Origin: Eubacteriales bacterium
GTDB taxonomy: Bacteria; Bacillota; Clostridia; Oscillospirales; Butyricicoccaceae
Length of the DNA stretch: 64,000 nucleotides
Assembly: GCA_030539335.1 (NCBI GenBank)
Contig: JAUNSG010000010.1
Span: 29,914-93,913, forward strand
Reading direction: 5' to 3'
Of the stretch, positions 53,042 through 61,381 are shown piece after piece (the stretch's first letter is position 1; every line of letters begins with the position of its first letter). Under the pieces are notes generated by a model that did not search any database, had not been told where the DNA came from, and saw only the letters and a program-made list of their open reading frames with translations. Made by a program: the position numbers and the translations under genes.

Positions 53042-53743
53042 TTATTTTTTTAACAAAATCGGAGTAAAATCAATAAAATCTCCCGATGTCAGTGTAAATT
53101 CAATGCCCTCCTGCGGTCCGGTGACGGCATGGCGAAGGCTGTCGGAATGCAAATGGCCGTAAACACAGCGCGAAACGCCATACGCTTTCAGCAGATCCAG
53201 GATTTCTCCACAGCGGAATTTCGTATAGATCGGCGGATAGTGCAGGAAACAGATGATCTCCTTCACGCCCCGGCTGCGCGCCGCCTTGAGCGAGGTCTCC
53301 AGCCGGATCAGCTCGCGGCGGAAAATCTTCTCATCGTGGCTCTCCTTGAAATCCTCTTCAAAGAACCAGCCGCGCGTCCCGCAAATGCCAGTGTCGCCAT
53401 AGACAAAGCAATTGTTAAACAGAAATTCGATGCTGTGGATGTCATGTGCGGCAAGAAACTGTGTCATTTTCCGGACGGTGGACCACCACAGATCGTGGTT
53501 TCCCTTGAGGATGATTTTCTTTCCCGGAAGGCGTTCGATCATCTGGAAGTCCGCCAGCGCCTGCTCCAGATTGATCCCCCACGAGATATCACCGCCGATG
53601 ACGACGGTGTCCTCCTCGTCCACCAGATGGCTCCAGTTCCGTTCGATCTTCTCCATATATCCCTGCCACTTTCCGCCGAACACATCCATCGGTTTGGATA
53701 CGCTGTTGGAAAGATGCAGGTCAGAAATTGCATACAGTGCCAT
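53042..53743 (-). CDS. Metallophosphoesterase
   Basis: The 233-residue protein has the calcineurin-like motifs: AISDLHLS near 5 (DxH), VIGGDISWG (GDxx), LKGNHDLWW (GNHD), FLHYPP and YGHLHSDS. Substrate unknown; similar small proteins act on cyclic nucleotides or phosphoesters. Its start codon overlaps the thrC stop by one base (TGATG), showing tight coupling. Confidence 0.88.
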   Translation of the reverse strand: MALYAISDLHLSNSVSKPMDVFGGKWQGYMEKIERNWSHLVDEEDTVVIGGDISWGINLEQALADFQMIERLPGKKIILKGNHDLWWSTVRKMTQFLAAHDIHSIEFLFNNCFVYGDTGICGTRGWFFEEDFKESHDEKIFRRELIRLETSLKAARSRGVKEIICFLHYPPIYTKFRCGEILDLLKAYGVSRCVYGHLHSDSLRHAVTGPQEGIEFTLTSGDFIDFTPILLKK

Positions 53744-55236
53744 CAGAGCTTCGCCAGCAGATCGGTAGAGGCGAGAATCTCTTCCTTGTCAATGACAAGG
53801 TCAAACCGCGGCTGCTTTCCACGCAGGGCGGCCAGCGGTGCCGGAATTTCCGTCCCGGTCATCTCATGCAGCTGATCGAGCAGCTCCGTGCCGTCAGTTG
53901 CAGCCGTTCCGCCCAATGCGCCGATGACGCTCTGGCAGAACTTATAGGGGCTTGCCGTCGATGCGATCACGGTCGGCGTGGTGTCGCCCGTGCGCGCACA
54001 ATACTGTTCATAAACCGAGACCGCAACCGCCGTGTGGGTATCACACAGATAATGCTCGTCCTCAAACAGACGGCGGATGGTCTCACAGGTCTCCGCATCG
54101 CTGCAGCAGCCGGCCTCAAACAGCGAACGGATCGGAGCAAAGATGTCCTCCGGTACGGTATACTTGCCGGTTTCGCTCAATTCCTTCATCATTTGGGCAA
54201 CTGCGGTATCATTATAGCCGGACGCAAGGAATAATAAACGCTCCAGATTGCTGGAAATCAAAATATCCATCGACGGAGAAATCGTCGTGTGGAACGGACG
54301 CTCCCGGTCATAGGTGCCGCCGCTCGTGAAGAAGTCGGTCAGGACATTGTTCTCATTGGACGCACAGATCAGCTTCGCGATCGGAATCCCCATCTCCCGC
54401 GCAAAATACGCCGCCAGAATGTTGCCAAAGTTGCCGGTCGGCACGCAGACATTCATCGGCTCGCCCATCGAAAGTGCACCGCTTGTGACCAGGTCACAAT
54501 AGGCAGACACATAATACGCGATCTGCGGTACCAGTCGGCCCCAGTTGATGGAGTTTGCCGATGAGAGCATCATCCCCTGGCTGTCCAGCTTTTCCAGCGT
54601 CTCCGGATCGGTGAAAATCTTCTTGACCGCGCTCTGTGCGTCATCAAAATTGCCGCGAATCGCGCAGACCTGAACGTTTTTGCCCTCCTGCGTCACCATC
54701 TGCAGCTTCTGCATTGTGCTGACACCATCGACCGGATAATAAACCATGATCTTTGTTCCGTCGACATCGGCAAAGCCATCCAGCGCCGCCTTTCCGGTGT
54801 CGCCAGAGGTGGCAACCAAAATGCAGGCCGTGCGGGTCTCTCCGGTCTTGCGCAGCGATGCGGTCAGCAGATGCGGCAGCATCTGCAACGCCATATCCTT
54901 AAATGCACAGGTCGGACCGTGCCACAGCTCCAGGATGTACTTGCCGCCCTCTGTCTTGACGAGCGGTGCGGTATTGGACGAGCCGAACCGCTCATCCGCA
55001 TATGCCTTGGCCGCAAAGCTCTCCAGCTCTTTCGCGGAGAACTCCTCCAAAAAACGTCCGATGACCGATGCACTGCGGCCCCGATAATCCATCTCACACA
55101 GGGCCTTGATGTCGTCCTGTGTCAGCTTCGGGATTTCCGTCGGGCAGAACAGTCCTCCGTCCGGCGCGATGCCCATGGCAATGGCCTGTGCCGCAGAAAC
55201 GCTCTGATTCTTGTCTCGTGTGCTGATATATTGCAT
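53743..55236 (-). CDS. thrC: Threonine synthase
   Basis: The 497-residue PLP enzyme shows the PLP lysine in TCAFKDMALQMLPH, VATSGDTGKAALDGF and FGNILAAYF (phosphate loop). It converts O-phosphohomoserine to threonine. The length and TSTR-like start (MQYISTRDKNQSVSAAQAI) fit the long, fungal/E. coli-like class. I set the start at 55236 with AGGAGG 8 bases upstream. It lies between the dipeptidase and the phosphoesterase. Confidence 0.94.
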   Translation of the reverse strand: MQYISTRDKNQSVSAAQAIAMGIAPDGGLFCPTEIPKLTQDDIKALCEMDYRGRSASVIGRFLEEFSAKELESFAAKAYADERFGSSNTAPLVKTEGGKYILELWHGPTCAFKDMALQMLPHLLTASLRKTGETRTACILVATSGDTGKAALDGFADVDGTKIMVYYPVDGVSTMQKLQMVTQEGKNVQVCAIRGNFDDAQSAVKKIFTDPETLEKLDSQGMMLSSANSINWGRLVPQIAYYVSAYCDLVTSGALSMGEPMNVCVPTGNFGNILAAYFAREMGIPIAKLICASNENNVLTDFFTSGGTYDRERPFHTTISPSMDILISSNLERLLFLASGYNDTAVAQMMKELSETGKYTVPEDIFAPIRSLFEAGCCSDAETCETIRRLFEDEHYLCDTHTAVAVSVYEQYCARTGDTTPTVIASTASPYKFCQSVIGALGGTAATDGTELLDQLHEMTGTEIPAPLAALRGKQPRFDLVIDKEEILASTDLLAKL

Positions 55237-55276
55237 TCGATAGCCTCCTCGAGTTCCATTCTTTTTTCTATTCCAG

Positions 55277-56212
55277 TTAAAAATATTCACGCACAAACCG
55301 TGCGGCATTTTCAAAAAATAAATTCCGGATGCATTCCTCACTATATCCGTGGCGCCTCATCTCTTCCGCGAGGCAGTCCATATCCGCGACGCTATGAATC
55401 TCATCCGGCAGACGGTCACAGCCATCGAAATCCGCACCGATCGCCAGACAATATTCTCCACCCAGCTCCATGAAATGGTCGATATGCGGGAATAAGTCGC
55501 GCACCGATGCCGTCACATTGGGTGTGACAAACGGTACATAACAATTCAGCCCGGTCAGCCCGCCGCGACGGCAGATCTCCCGAAACTGATCGTCCTTCAG
55601 ATTGCGGACATGGTGTCGGATTGCCCTGCTGTTGGAATGCGTCGCGAGAATTGGGCGTTCGGTCAGCTCCGTCAGATCCCAGAAGCCGCGCTCCGACAGG
55701 TGGGAGACATCTAGAAAAATCCCCGCCTGATCCAGCCGTTTTACCAACGCTTTTCCACGTTCGGTAATGCCCTTCCTCCGGCTGCGTGCCGCGCCACAGG
55801 CATAACAGGAATCGTGATTCCATGACAATGTCACAACCCGAACACCCGCATCGATCGCGGCACAGATGTCTTCCTCCCACTGCAGCAGCTCCGCTCCCTC
55901 CACAGAGAGGAACGCCGCAACCTTGCCCGCATCACAGGCACGGTCAAAGTCCGCTGCCGTGCGGCAGTACATAAGACCATCGGCGTTGGCCGCAAACTGC
56001 TCCTGTGCGGTGCGCAGCAGCGTTGTAAACATCACATGTGCCTGCGCCGGATCGTCCAGCGGCTCTGCACCGCAGAACAGGGCGAACACCTGCGCATAAG
56101 GCTCATACTTCCGGGCGCGATCCAGGTCAACCTGACCGCCCCGCTTCCGCAAGGTACCGCCCTCTTGGGCAATGGCGAACAGGGTATCGCAGTGCAAATC
56201 AAAATACTTCAT
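55277..56212 (-). CDS. M19 membrane-dipeptidase-like protein
   Basis: The 311-residue protein has the renal dipeptidase zinc motif DLHCDT at the start, a bridging Glu in VEGAEL, and the later DVSHLSERGFWDL and TLSWNHDSCYACG segments. M19 enzymes split dipeptides, including D-residues. It has no signal peptide, so it acts in the cytoplasm. GGGGAG precedes the start. It is upstream of thrC, 40 bases apart. Confidence 0.92.
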   Translation of the reverse strand: MKYFDLHCDTLFAIAQEGGTLRKRGGQVDLDRARKYEPYAQVFALFCGAEPLDDPAQAHVMFTTLLRTAQEQFAANADGLMYCRTAADFDRACDAGKVAAFLSVEGAELLQWEEDICAAIDAGVRVVTLSWNHDSCYACGAARSRRKGITERGKALVKRLDQAGIFLDVSHLSERGFWDLTELTERPILATHSNSRAIRHHVRNLKDDQFREICRRGGLTGLNCYVPFVTPNVTASVRDLFPHIDHFMELGGEYCLAIGADFDGCDRLPDEIHSVADMDCLAEEMRRHGYSEECIRNLFFENAARFVREYF

Positions 56213-56325
56213 ACTTGTCTCCCCGAATGCATCCGCAATCGAAAAAGTTTCGCTACAATTCTATCACAAATCGGCTTGGAAAGCCAGAGAAGCACGAAGA
56301 AAACTGCTGACATCTTATGCAGAGA

Positions 56326-56700
56326 TCAGCCGCCCGATTCCCACTGGAATTCAAATGCATTTTGGATATGCTGTATTGTGCCGTCCCCCGCAATGCCTAT
56401 GACATCAAACCGGCAGGCCCGCTCTTCCCCATAGCCGTGTGCCGCATAATACCCCATAGTCGCACGGCAAATGCGCCGCTGCTTCTGCCGGGTGACAGCC
56501 TCCAACGGGCTGCCATAGCGGGTTCCCGAACGGTATTTGACTTCGACGACGACCAGAACCGAATCCTTCTCCGCGACAATATCCAGTTCCCCATACGGGC
56601 TGTGATAATTGCGTGCTCGAATGATATAACCATGTTCGGTCAGATAGCGGGCCGCCATCGCTTCATAGACGGCGCCGATGGACCGCTTGTTCCGCGTCAC
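56326..56700 (-). CDS. YraN-family (UPF0102) nuclease-like protein
   Basis: The 124-residue protein has the PD-(D/E)xK-like motif [28 protein letters not shown] (Asp...ExK) and starts [23 protein letters not shown]0102 proteins are thought to be resolvase-type nucleases; function unproven. The start is a GTG at 56700 overlapping the rnhB stop (GTGA); an ATG farther up would add 18 unlike residues. rnhB-yraN pairing is standard. Confidence 0.9.
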   Translation of the reverse strand: MTRNKRSIGAVYEAMAARYLTEHGYIIRARNYHSPYGELDIVAEKDSVLVVVEVKYRSGTRYGSPLEAVTRQKQRRICRATMGYYAAHGYGEERACRFDVIGIAGDGTIQHIQNAFEFQWESGG

Positions 56701-57323
56701 TTGTCCAATACCTTTTTCAGGAAGGTGCGGCGGTGAATCGGGCAGATGCCGCATTCCGCAATCGCCGCATAATGTGCCTTGGTGCCGTATCCCTTGTGCT
56801 TCTCAAATCCATATTCCGGATACTGCTTTGCCAGCTCGCGCATCTCCCGGTCTCGTGTGACCTTCGCCAGAATGGACGCCGCTGCAATGGACAACACTTT
56901 GCCGTCGCCGCCGATCACACATTCTGCCGGGATATCCAGGCCTTGAATGCGATTGCCGTCCACCAGGGCGAAATCCGCCGGAACCGGCAGCGCCTCTACC
57001 GCACGGCGCATTGCCAGGAATGTCGCCTGCAGAATATTCTGCTCGTCGATCTCTTGCTCACTCGCCCGGCCAATGCCGTATGCCAAGGCGTTTTCTTTGA
57101 TATAGTCGAACAGCGCCTCACGCTTTTTCTCCGAGAGCTTCTTCGAATCATTGACCCCCGGAAGCTCCGTTCCCGGCGCCAGAATCACTGCCGCTGCAAC
57201 CACTGGTCCGGCCAGTGGGCCGCGCCCAGCCTCATCAATGCCGCACACCGCCGTGTAGCCTTCGGTGCGCATCTTCTCTTCCCGCTCCATGGTCAGGATA
57301 ACCGGCTGCTTTGCCTTCCTCAT
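56697..57323 (-). CDS. rnhB: Ribonuclease HII
   Basis: The 208-residue protein has the RNase HII active site: [22 protein letters not shown] (Asp, Glu), [14 protein letters not shown] and [14 protein letters not shown]. It removes ribonucleotides from DNA and RNA primers. The N-terminal ~20 residues are a basic lead. It overlaps the rbgA stop by 4 bases. Confidence 0.95.
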   Translation of the reverse strand: MRKAKQPVILTMEREEKMRTEGYTAVCGIDEAGRGPLAGPVVAAAVILAPGTELPGVNDSKKLSEKKREALFDYIKENALAYGIGRASEQEIDEQNILQATFLAMRRAVEALPVPADFALVDGNRIQGLDIPAECVIGGDGKVLSIAAASILAKVTRDREMRELAKQYPEYGFEKHKGYGTKAHYAAIAECGICPIHRRTFLKKVLDK

Positions 57324-58195
57324 CCTGCATATTCCTCCGGTGTTTCCAGCGTGATCCGTCCGAGCTTGCCGCTTCGATATTCGTCCAACAGGATATGTGC
57401 CATGCGTTCGGTATCAATTTCGCCGCCGCGCAGCAAAAAGCCGCGCTTTTTTCCGGCTGCCTGCAGCAGCTCATAGCCGAGAAAGTCTACCTCGTCGCCG
57501 TTTTCCGGCACATCAATCTTGTATCGTTCCGCCAGCGCCTGCGGTGCATGATGGTACAGAATCTCCATCAACTTACAAGCCAACGTCTCTACATCCAAAA
57601 TGTCGTCCTTGATCGCGCCGGTGACCGCCAGATAAATACCAGTGCGTTCGTCATCCAGCTTCGGCCACAGAATGCCCGGCGTGTCCAACAGCTCCAGTCC
57701 TCCCGCCACACGAAACCACTGCTGTCCCCGTGTGACACCCGGCTTATCCGCCGCCTTTGCCGACTTCCTTCCAAGCACCTTATTGATAAAGGTGGATTTG
57801 CCGACATTGGGGATGCCGACAACCATGACGCGTACGGCGCGTCCGGTCTGTCCCTTCTGGTTCCACTGTTCGATCTGATCCTTCAGCAGTGTGCGCACCG
57901 CTTCGGTAAATTGATTGACCCCGCTGCCTCTGCGTGCATCGGTCGTCATGACCGCATATCCCTTCGCCCGGTAATAATCTGTCCAACGTCGGGTTGCTCC
58001 CGGATCTGCCAGATCAATCCGGTTGAGGATCATCAGCCGCGGCTTGCTCCCGGCGATGGAATCCATATCCGGATTGCGGCTCACCTGCGGAATGCGCGCA
58101 TCTACAATCTCACACACCGCATCCACACGGCCAAGCTTTTCCACCATCTGACGGCGGGTGCGTGTCATATGTCCGGGGTACCATTGAATATTCAT
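57320..58195 (-). CDS. rbgA: Ribosome biogenesis GTPase YlqF/RbgA
   Basis: The 291-residue protein is a circularly permuted GTPase: G4 motif NRIDLADP, G5 DARRGSG, then G1 [13 protein letters not shown] near 133 and G3 DTPGILWP near 182. It drives late 50S assembly. It starts [14 protein letters not shown], the family hallmark. It follows lepB by 12 bases. Confidence 0.96.
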   Translation of the reverse strand: MNIQWYPGHMTRTRRQMVEKLGRVDAVCEIVDARIPQVSRNPDMDSIAGSKPRLMILNRIDLADPGATRRWTDYYRAKGYAVMTTDARRGSGVNQFTEAVRTLLKDQIEQWNQKGQTGRAVRVMVVGIPNVGKSTFINKVLGRKSAKAADKPGVTRGQQWFRVAGGLELLDTPGILWPKLDDERTGIYLAVTGAIKDDILDVETLACKLMEILYHHAPQALAERYKIDVPENGDEVDFLGYELLQAAGKKRGFLLRGGEIDTERMAHILLDEYRSGKLGRITLETPEEYAG

Positions 58196-58207
58196 TCGTA
58201 TAACTCC

Positions 58208-58780
58208 TTATGCCACTGGGCCAAATGCACCAATCGGATAGATGCGGCAGAGTACCTTGCCCAGCACGTATCTTGTATCCACCATCCCCAGCTCACTGTA
58301 TCGGCTGTCGGTCGAATTGTTGCGGTTGTCTCCCAACACAAAAATACAGCCTTCCGGTACCGTCTGTGGGAATTCTACATCAAAGTAGGTATAGGTTTCC
58401 TCCGCAATATAGGGTTCGTCAAGCACCTCACCGTTGACGCTGACCTCGCCGGTTTCAAAGTTAATATCAATTTCATCACCGGCGGTTGCAATCACGCGCT
58501 TCACGATCGGCACCGGCAGAAACTCATCCTTTGTCAATACGACAATATCGCCCTTCTCCGGCGTATAACCAATATTGGAAACCAGCATCTGATCGCCATC
58601 CTGCAGGGTTGGAACCATAGATTCTCCGGATACACCGATAATACGTACCAAAAATACAAAAATTAAAATAACAACCGTCAGCGAAATCAGGAGCGCTTCG
58701 CCCCAGTCAAACAGTTCGCTGTGAAACCGGCCGCGTGGTGTATCCTTTTCCTGCTCCGACTTCTTTTTCTTTTTCGCCAC
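58208..58780 (-). CDS. lepB: Signal peptidase I
   Basis: The 190-residue protein has a basic N-terminus, one membrane helix at about 32-55 and the catalytic Ser in SGESMVPTLQDGD (about 65) and Lys in PIVKRVIATAGDEI (about 105), with FVLGDNRNNSTDSR downstream. It cuts signal peptides of secreted proteins. The GTG at 58780 is preferred because GAGAGG lies 7-10 bases upstream. It is first in lepB-rbgA-rnhB-yraN. Confidence 0.95.
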   Translation of the reverse strand: MAKKKKKSEQEKDTPRGRFHSELFDWGEALLISLTVVILIFVFLVRIIGVSGESMVPTLQDGDQMLVSNIGYTPEKGDIVVLTKDEFLPVPIVKRVIATAGDEIDINFETGEVSVNGEVLDEPYIAEETYTYFDVEFPQTVPEGCIFVLGDNRNNSTDSRYSELGMVDTRYVLGKVLCRIYPIGAFGPVA

Positions 58781-58830
58781 GCCAGTTCCTCTCCTTTCCG
58801 TCTGCAAGGCAGTTCTTTTTGTCCCTTATT

Positions 58831-58859
58831 ACAATACCAGCAGTTTCCGCTTCTTGCAA
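58831..58859 (-). promoter_or_regulatory. Promoter of lepB operon
   Basis: TTGCAA (58859-58854), 17-base spacer, TATTGT (58836-58831), 51 bases before the GTG start. Confidence 0.5.
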
Positions 58860-59018
58860 GCGCTTTGCCAGCAAATTTTCCGTATTCCCCATTTTTCCGT
58901 GCTTTTCCCGAAAAACAGGTCGATTTTCCTGCAATGAATTCACACAACACCGGATAAAATTTATGCCAGAAAATCACGGTGAATTTTTACTTTTTCTTAA
59001 CCATTTCACTATTTTCCC

Positions 59019-59048
59019 CTGACACACAATATGCTATTATGTTATACA
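59019..59048 (+). promoter_or_regulatory. Promoter of the small exporter gene
   Basis: CTGACA (59019-59024), 18-base spacer, TATACA (59043-59048), 40 bases before the start codon; CGGAGG follows. Confidence 0.5.
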
Positions 59049-59087
59049 GATATTTCGTGAGTAAATCATTCGGAGGTACTTCTGTTT

Positions 59088-59579
59088 ATGCAAGCATTGT
59101 TTGATATTCTCAGCCAGCATGTCAGCGCGGAGCTTGCCGTCTTTCTAGTGTCAATGATCCCATTGATCGAACTGCGCGGCTCCGTCATCCTCGGCACGGC
59201 AATTGGTATGCCGTGGCTGCGTGTCCTGCTGATCAGTCTGATCGGCAATCTGATCCCTATCCCATTTATCCTGGTTTTCGGCGGAAAGCTCTTTGCCTGG
59301 CTGCGCCGTCAGCCGCTGCTTCGCGGGTTTACCAAATGGTATGAAGAGCACCTGATGAGCAAATCGGACACCATCCGAAAGTATTCCTTTTGGGGTCTTC
59401 TGTTGTTCGTCGGCATCCCTCTGCCCGGAACCGGGGCATGGTCCGGTTCGTTTATCGCCGTCCTGCTCGGTGTTCCCCCCAAGCGTGCTTTTCCCGGCAT
59501 TCTATGCGGCATCCTTCTTGCCGGCATCATCATGACGGTCGGCTCCCAGGGGGTCGCCAGCCTGATCCATCTGCTGTAA
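59088..59579 (+). CDS. Small integral membrane exporter-like protein (COG2426)
   Basis: The 163-residue protein has four to five membrane segments (LAVFLVSMIPLIELRGSVILG; VLLISLIGNLIPIPFILVF; FWGLLLFVGIPLPGTGAWSG; GILCGILLAGIIMTVG). IPLIELRGSVILG and GIPLPGTGAWSG are marks of the small multidrug export family COG2426; transport activity is not well shown. It is a single gene with its own promoter and terminator. Confidence 0.85.
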   Translation: MQALFDILSQHVSAELAVFLVSMIPLIELRGSVILGTAIGMPWLRVLLISLIGNLIPIPFILVFGGKLFAWLRRQPLLRGFTKWYEEHLMSKSDTIRKYSFWGLLLFVGIPLPGTGAWSGSFIAVLLGVPPKRAFPGILCGILLAGIIMTVGSQGVASLIHLL

Positions 59580-59588
59580 GGAAAATTC

Positions 59589-59620
59589 AGACCGGACACA
59601 GAATGTGTCCGGTCTTTTTT
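59589..59620 (+). terminator. Terminator after the small exporter gene
   Basis: Perfect 12-bp stem AGACCGGACACA / TGTGTCCGGTCT (59589-59600, 59604-59615), 3-base loop, then six T. Confidence 0.9.
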
Positions 59621-59642
59621 CTGCTTTTTCACGATGAAGAGA

Positions 59643-60233
59643 CTAGTCTTCTTCCACACAACGCACTGTGCAGCGGCTCCTGCCGCCGACGGTGCAGGTG
59701 AACAGCGTCAAATCCCAGTTATCGGCGGTAATCATCGTTTCAACCTGCGTCGGATTCAACGTCTCCAGATTGTCTACTGTATAGTGGAATACTTCGCCCT
59801 CAACCGTTGTGAAATAAACATCTGCACCAATGTCCAGCAATTTCAAATCCCGGAAATGGCCGGAATAATTATGCCCGGCAATCACCAGATTGTTGGTAAA
59901 GCACGAGCCGGAATACCGACAGGGCGCTGTCCGAAGATTATCATAATCCCATTCCGCCATGACAGGCAATTGCAGGTTCAGCGATGGAATCTCCAGCAGG
60001 CCAAGATACTCCTCTCCGTCCAGCTCCAACGTCCCCATTTCCTTCGTCGGATCATACTTTGGTTTGGTTGCCTCCGGAATCTCATCGAGCATTTTTTCCG
60101 CAACTTCCTGCGATTCTCTTCCTGCACGATTGCCATCCCAAATGTTATAAACGGTCAATCCAAGCGCTGCGATTATCATCAGCAGCCCGACAACCATGAA
60201 TACTGTTCCTTTTTTCTTCTTCTGTTTCCGCAT
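59643..60233 (-). CDS. Sortase
   Basis: The 196-residue protein has a basic N-terminus (RKQKKKKG), a membrane helix at about 12-30 and a sortase domain (about 65-195): catalytic His in LVIAGHNYSGHF (about 119) and Cys in TLFTCTVGGRSRC (about 180) with the Arg after it. It links proteins to the cell wall or joins pilin-like units. No LPxTG-type substrate gene is nearby. The ribosome site is weak. It may be of class D or B; I cannot say. Confidence 0.9.
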   Translation of the reverse strand: MRKQKKKKGTVFMVVGLLMIIAALGLTVYNIWDGNRAGRESQEVAEKMLDEIPEATKPKYDPTKEMGTLELDGEEYLGLLEIPSLNLQLPVMAEWDYDNLRTAPCRYSGSCFTNNLVIAGHNYSGHFRDLKLLDIGADVYFTTVEGEVFHYTVDNLETLNPTQVETMITADNWDLTLFTCTVGGRSRCTVRCVEED

Positions 60234-60261
60234 TTACATTCTACTTTCTATTGTAATACCT

Positions 60262-60280
60262 ACAAAGCAACGTCTTTGTA
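60262..60280 (-). other. Hairpin in the sortase leader
   Basis: TACAAAG / CTTTGTA (60261-60267, 60274-60280), a 7-bp stem with 6-base loop in the short leader before the sortase gene, downstream of a TACAAT box near 60300. No known regulatory class recognised. Confidence 0.4.
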
Positions 60281-60405
60281 CGATGTGATTTATAGTTATT
60301 GTAGCATATTACCCTTCAAAAGTACATGACACAAAAGAAAAATTTACTATTTTAGTATATACAGGATTAATTTTCTTGCATCCTATACATCCCCGTTTTA
60401 CTTCC

Positions 60406-60975
60406 CTAACATCCCAAACAACGCAGAAGCTGCTTCATCTGTGCAACGCCTTTTTCCTGCGAAGTTATGATTGCCTCCAGAATTGGCTTCAATTCCGAAC
60501 AGATCGGAAAGTTAAGGGTAAGTTTGGACATCGCAATGGCTCCTCGGTGGTGTGGTATCATCTCCCACATAAAATTGCAGTTGTTTCGGTTCGTGGCACA
60601 AGCACACCGCATTCTGCAGAACATATTCTGCATGATCTGATCTACCTTACACTGGTACTGACCGAGCTCCCGCTCAGAATTGCTGCATTTCCCACAGGCA
60701 TTTTCGATACAGCGCATGTTCCGAATACTTTTTGTCTGTTCCTCGATAATCCCCTCTGCAATCTCCCGCAGTGCGGCATCGGTTGTATATTTGAGAATAT
60801 TATATGACATCTCGATCGCAGCTTGATGATGAGGTATCATCTGTGCAATAAAATTCTGTGAAATACTCTCTGTCCGCTCCGCCTCCGTCATCCCTTGTAT
60901 CATTTCATCCAAAATACAACGGAACGTACTGAGATACTCTCTGGCTGTACTATTTAATTGACATGAATTCTGCAT
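60406..60975 (-). CDS. Cys-rich double-DUF305 protein
   Basis: The 189-residue protein contains two copies of the DUF305 ferritin-like helical motif: FIAQMIPHHQAAIEMSYNIL at about 42-61 and FMWEMIPHHRGAIAMSKLTL at about 134-153. Each has the HH pair and Met residues seen in DUF305 metal-tolerance proteins. It has no signal peptide, unusual for the periplasmic DUF305 group, and 13 cysteines in 189 residues, many in the middle (MRCIENACGKC; CRMRCAC). GGGGG precedes the ATG. It may bind copper or another soft metal; inference. Confidence 0.8.
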   Translation of the reverse strand: MQNSCQLNSTAREYLSTFRCILDEMIQGMTEAERTESISQNFIAQMIPHHQAAIEMSYNILKYTTDAALREIAEGIIEEQTKSIRNMRCIENACGKCSNSERELGQYQCKVDQIMQNMFCRMRCACATNRNNCNFMWEMIPHHRGAIAMSKLTLNFPICSELKPILEAIITSQEKGVAQMKQLLRCLGC

Positions 60976-61056
60976 GCGTACACCCCCTTCTTTCTATCAT
61001 ATTCCGTAAAATTCAACTGTTGACTTTTCATCACGGGCCCTACCGGATATCTATAC

Positions 61057-61089
61057 GAAAAAAACACCGAAACCAAACGGTTTCGGCGT
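61057..61089 (-). terminator. Terminator of the tRNA gene remnant
   Basis: Eleven-base stem with one wobble (61064-61074 with 61079-61089), 4-base loop, seven T on the minus strand, 9 bases past the tRNA 3' end. Confidence 0.8.
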
Positions 61090-61097
61090 ATCAAAAT

Positions 61098-61145
61098 TGG
61101 TGGAGATAAGGGGGATCGAACCCCTGACCCCTTGAATGCCATTCA
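61098..61145 (-). tRNA. tRNA-Ala(GGC) 3' fragment, attachment site of an integrated element
   Basis: On the minus strand this reads as tRNA positions 29-76: TGA plus anticodon loop ATGGCAT (anticodon GGC, Ala), stem half TCAAG, variable loop GGGTC, T-arm AGGGG-TTCGATC-CCCCT, acceptor half TATCTCC, discriminator A and encoded CCA. U70 fits the alanine identity pair. The 5' half (D-arm, acceptor 5' strand, most of the anticodon stem) is absent: from 61146 on bases no longer pair. This is the form left at one end when an element inserts into a tRNA 3' end. A strong terminator follows the CCA. Confidence 0.8.
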
Positions 61146-61238
61146 TATCAAAGTGTTATTCTTATATCTATTTCAATTGTATATTTTGCAACTTTCAATC
61201 CGTAATTCAATGCAAAACATACAGTATTCTTAGATTTT

Positions 61239-61259
61239 TCGAACAATAATCGAACAATA
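61239..61259. repeat. Tandem direct repeats next to the attachment site
   Basis: TCGAACAATA occurs at 61239-61248 and 61250-61259, an 11-bp period, about 95 bp from the tRNA fragment in an AT-rich, gene-free stretch (61,146-61,381). Position and spacing suit integrase arm-type or excisionase sites. Confidence 0.4.
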
Positions 61260-61381
61260 CCAAAAACACAAATCCACGTTGCTACTTCAATAATACGCGC
61301 TGTGTGTCGTAAAATGTCGTCAAAATTCCGATTACATTTATCACATTAGGAACGGGATTCTGTGGCTCGTCCCCATTAACT

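Larger units (their letters stand above)
58781..59087. other. Divergent intergenic region
   Basis: These 307 bases separate lepB (minus) and the small exporter (plus). They hold a promoter for each gene. The part between is AT-rich with no open frame or repeat of note; a CRE-like sequence near 58856 was rejected. Confidence 0.6.

Noticed and set aside
58846..58863. CRE-like (CcpA) sequence near the lepB -35
   Set aside because: Three mismatches to TGWAANCGNTNWCA, and no carbon-metabolism gene is attached.
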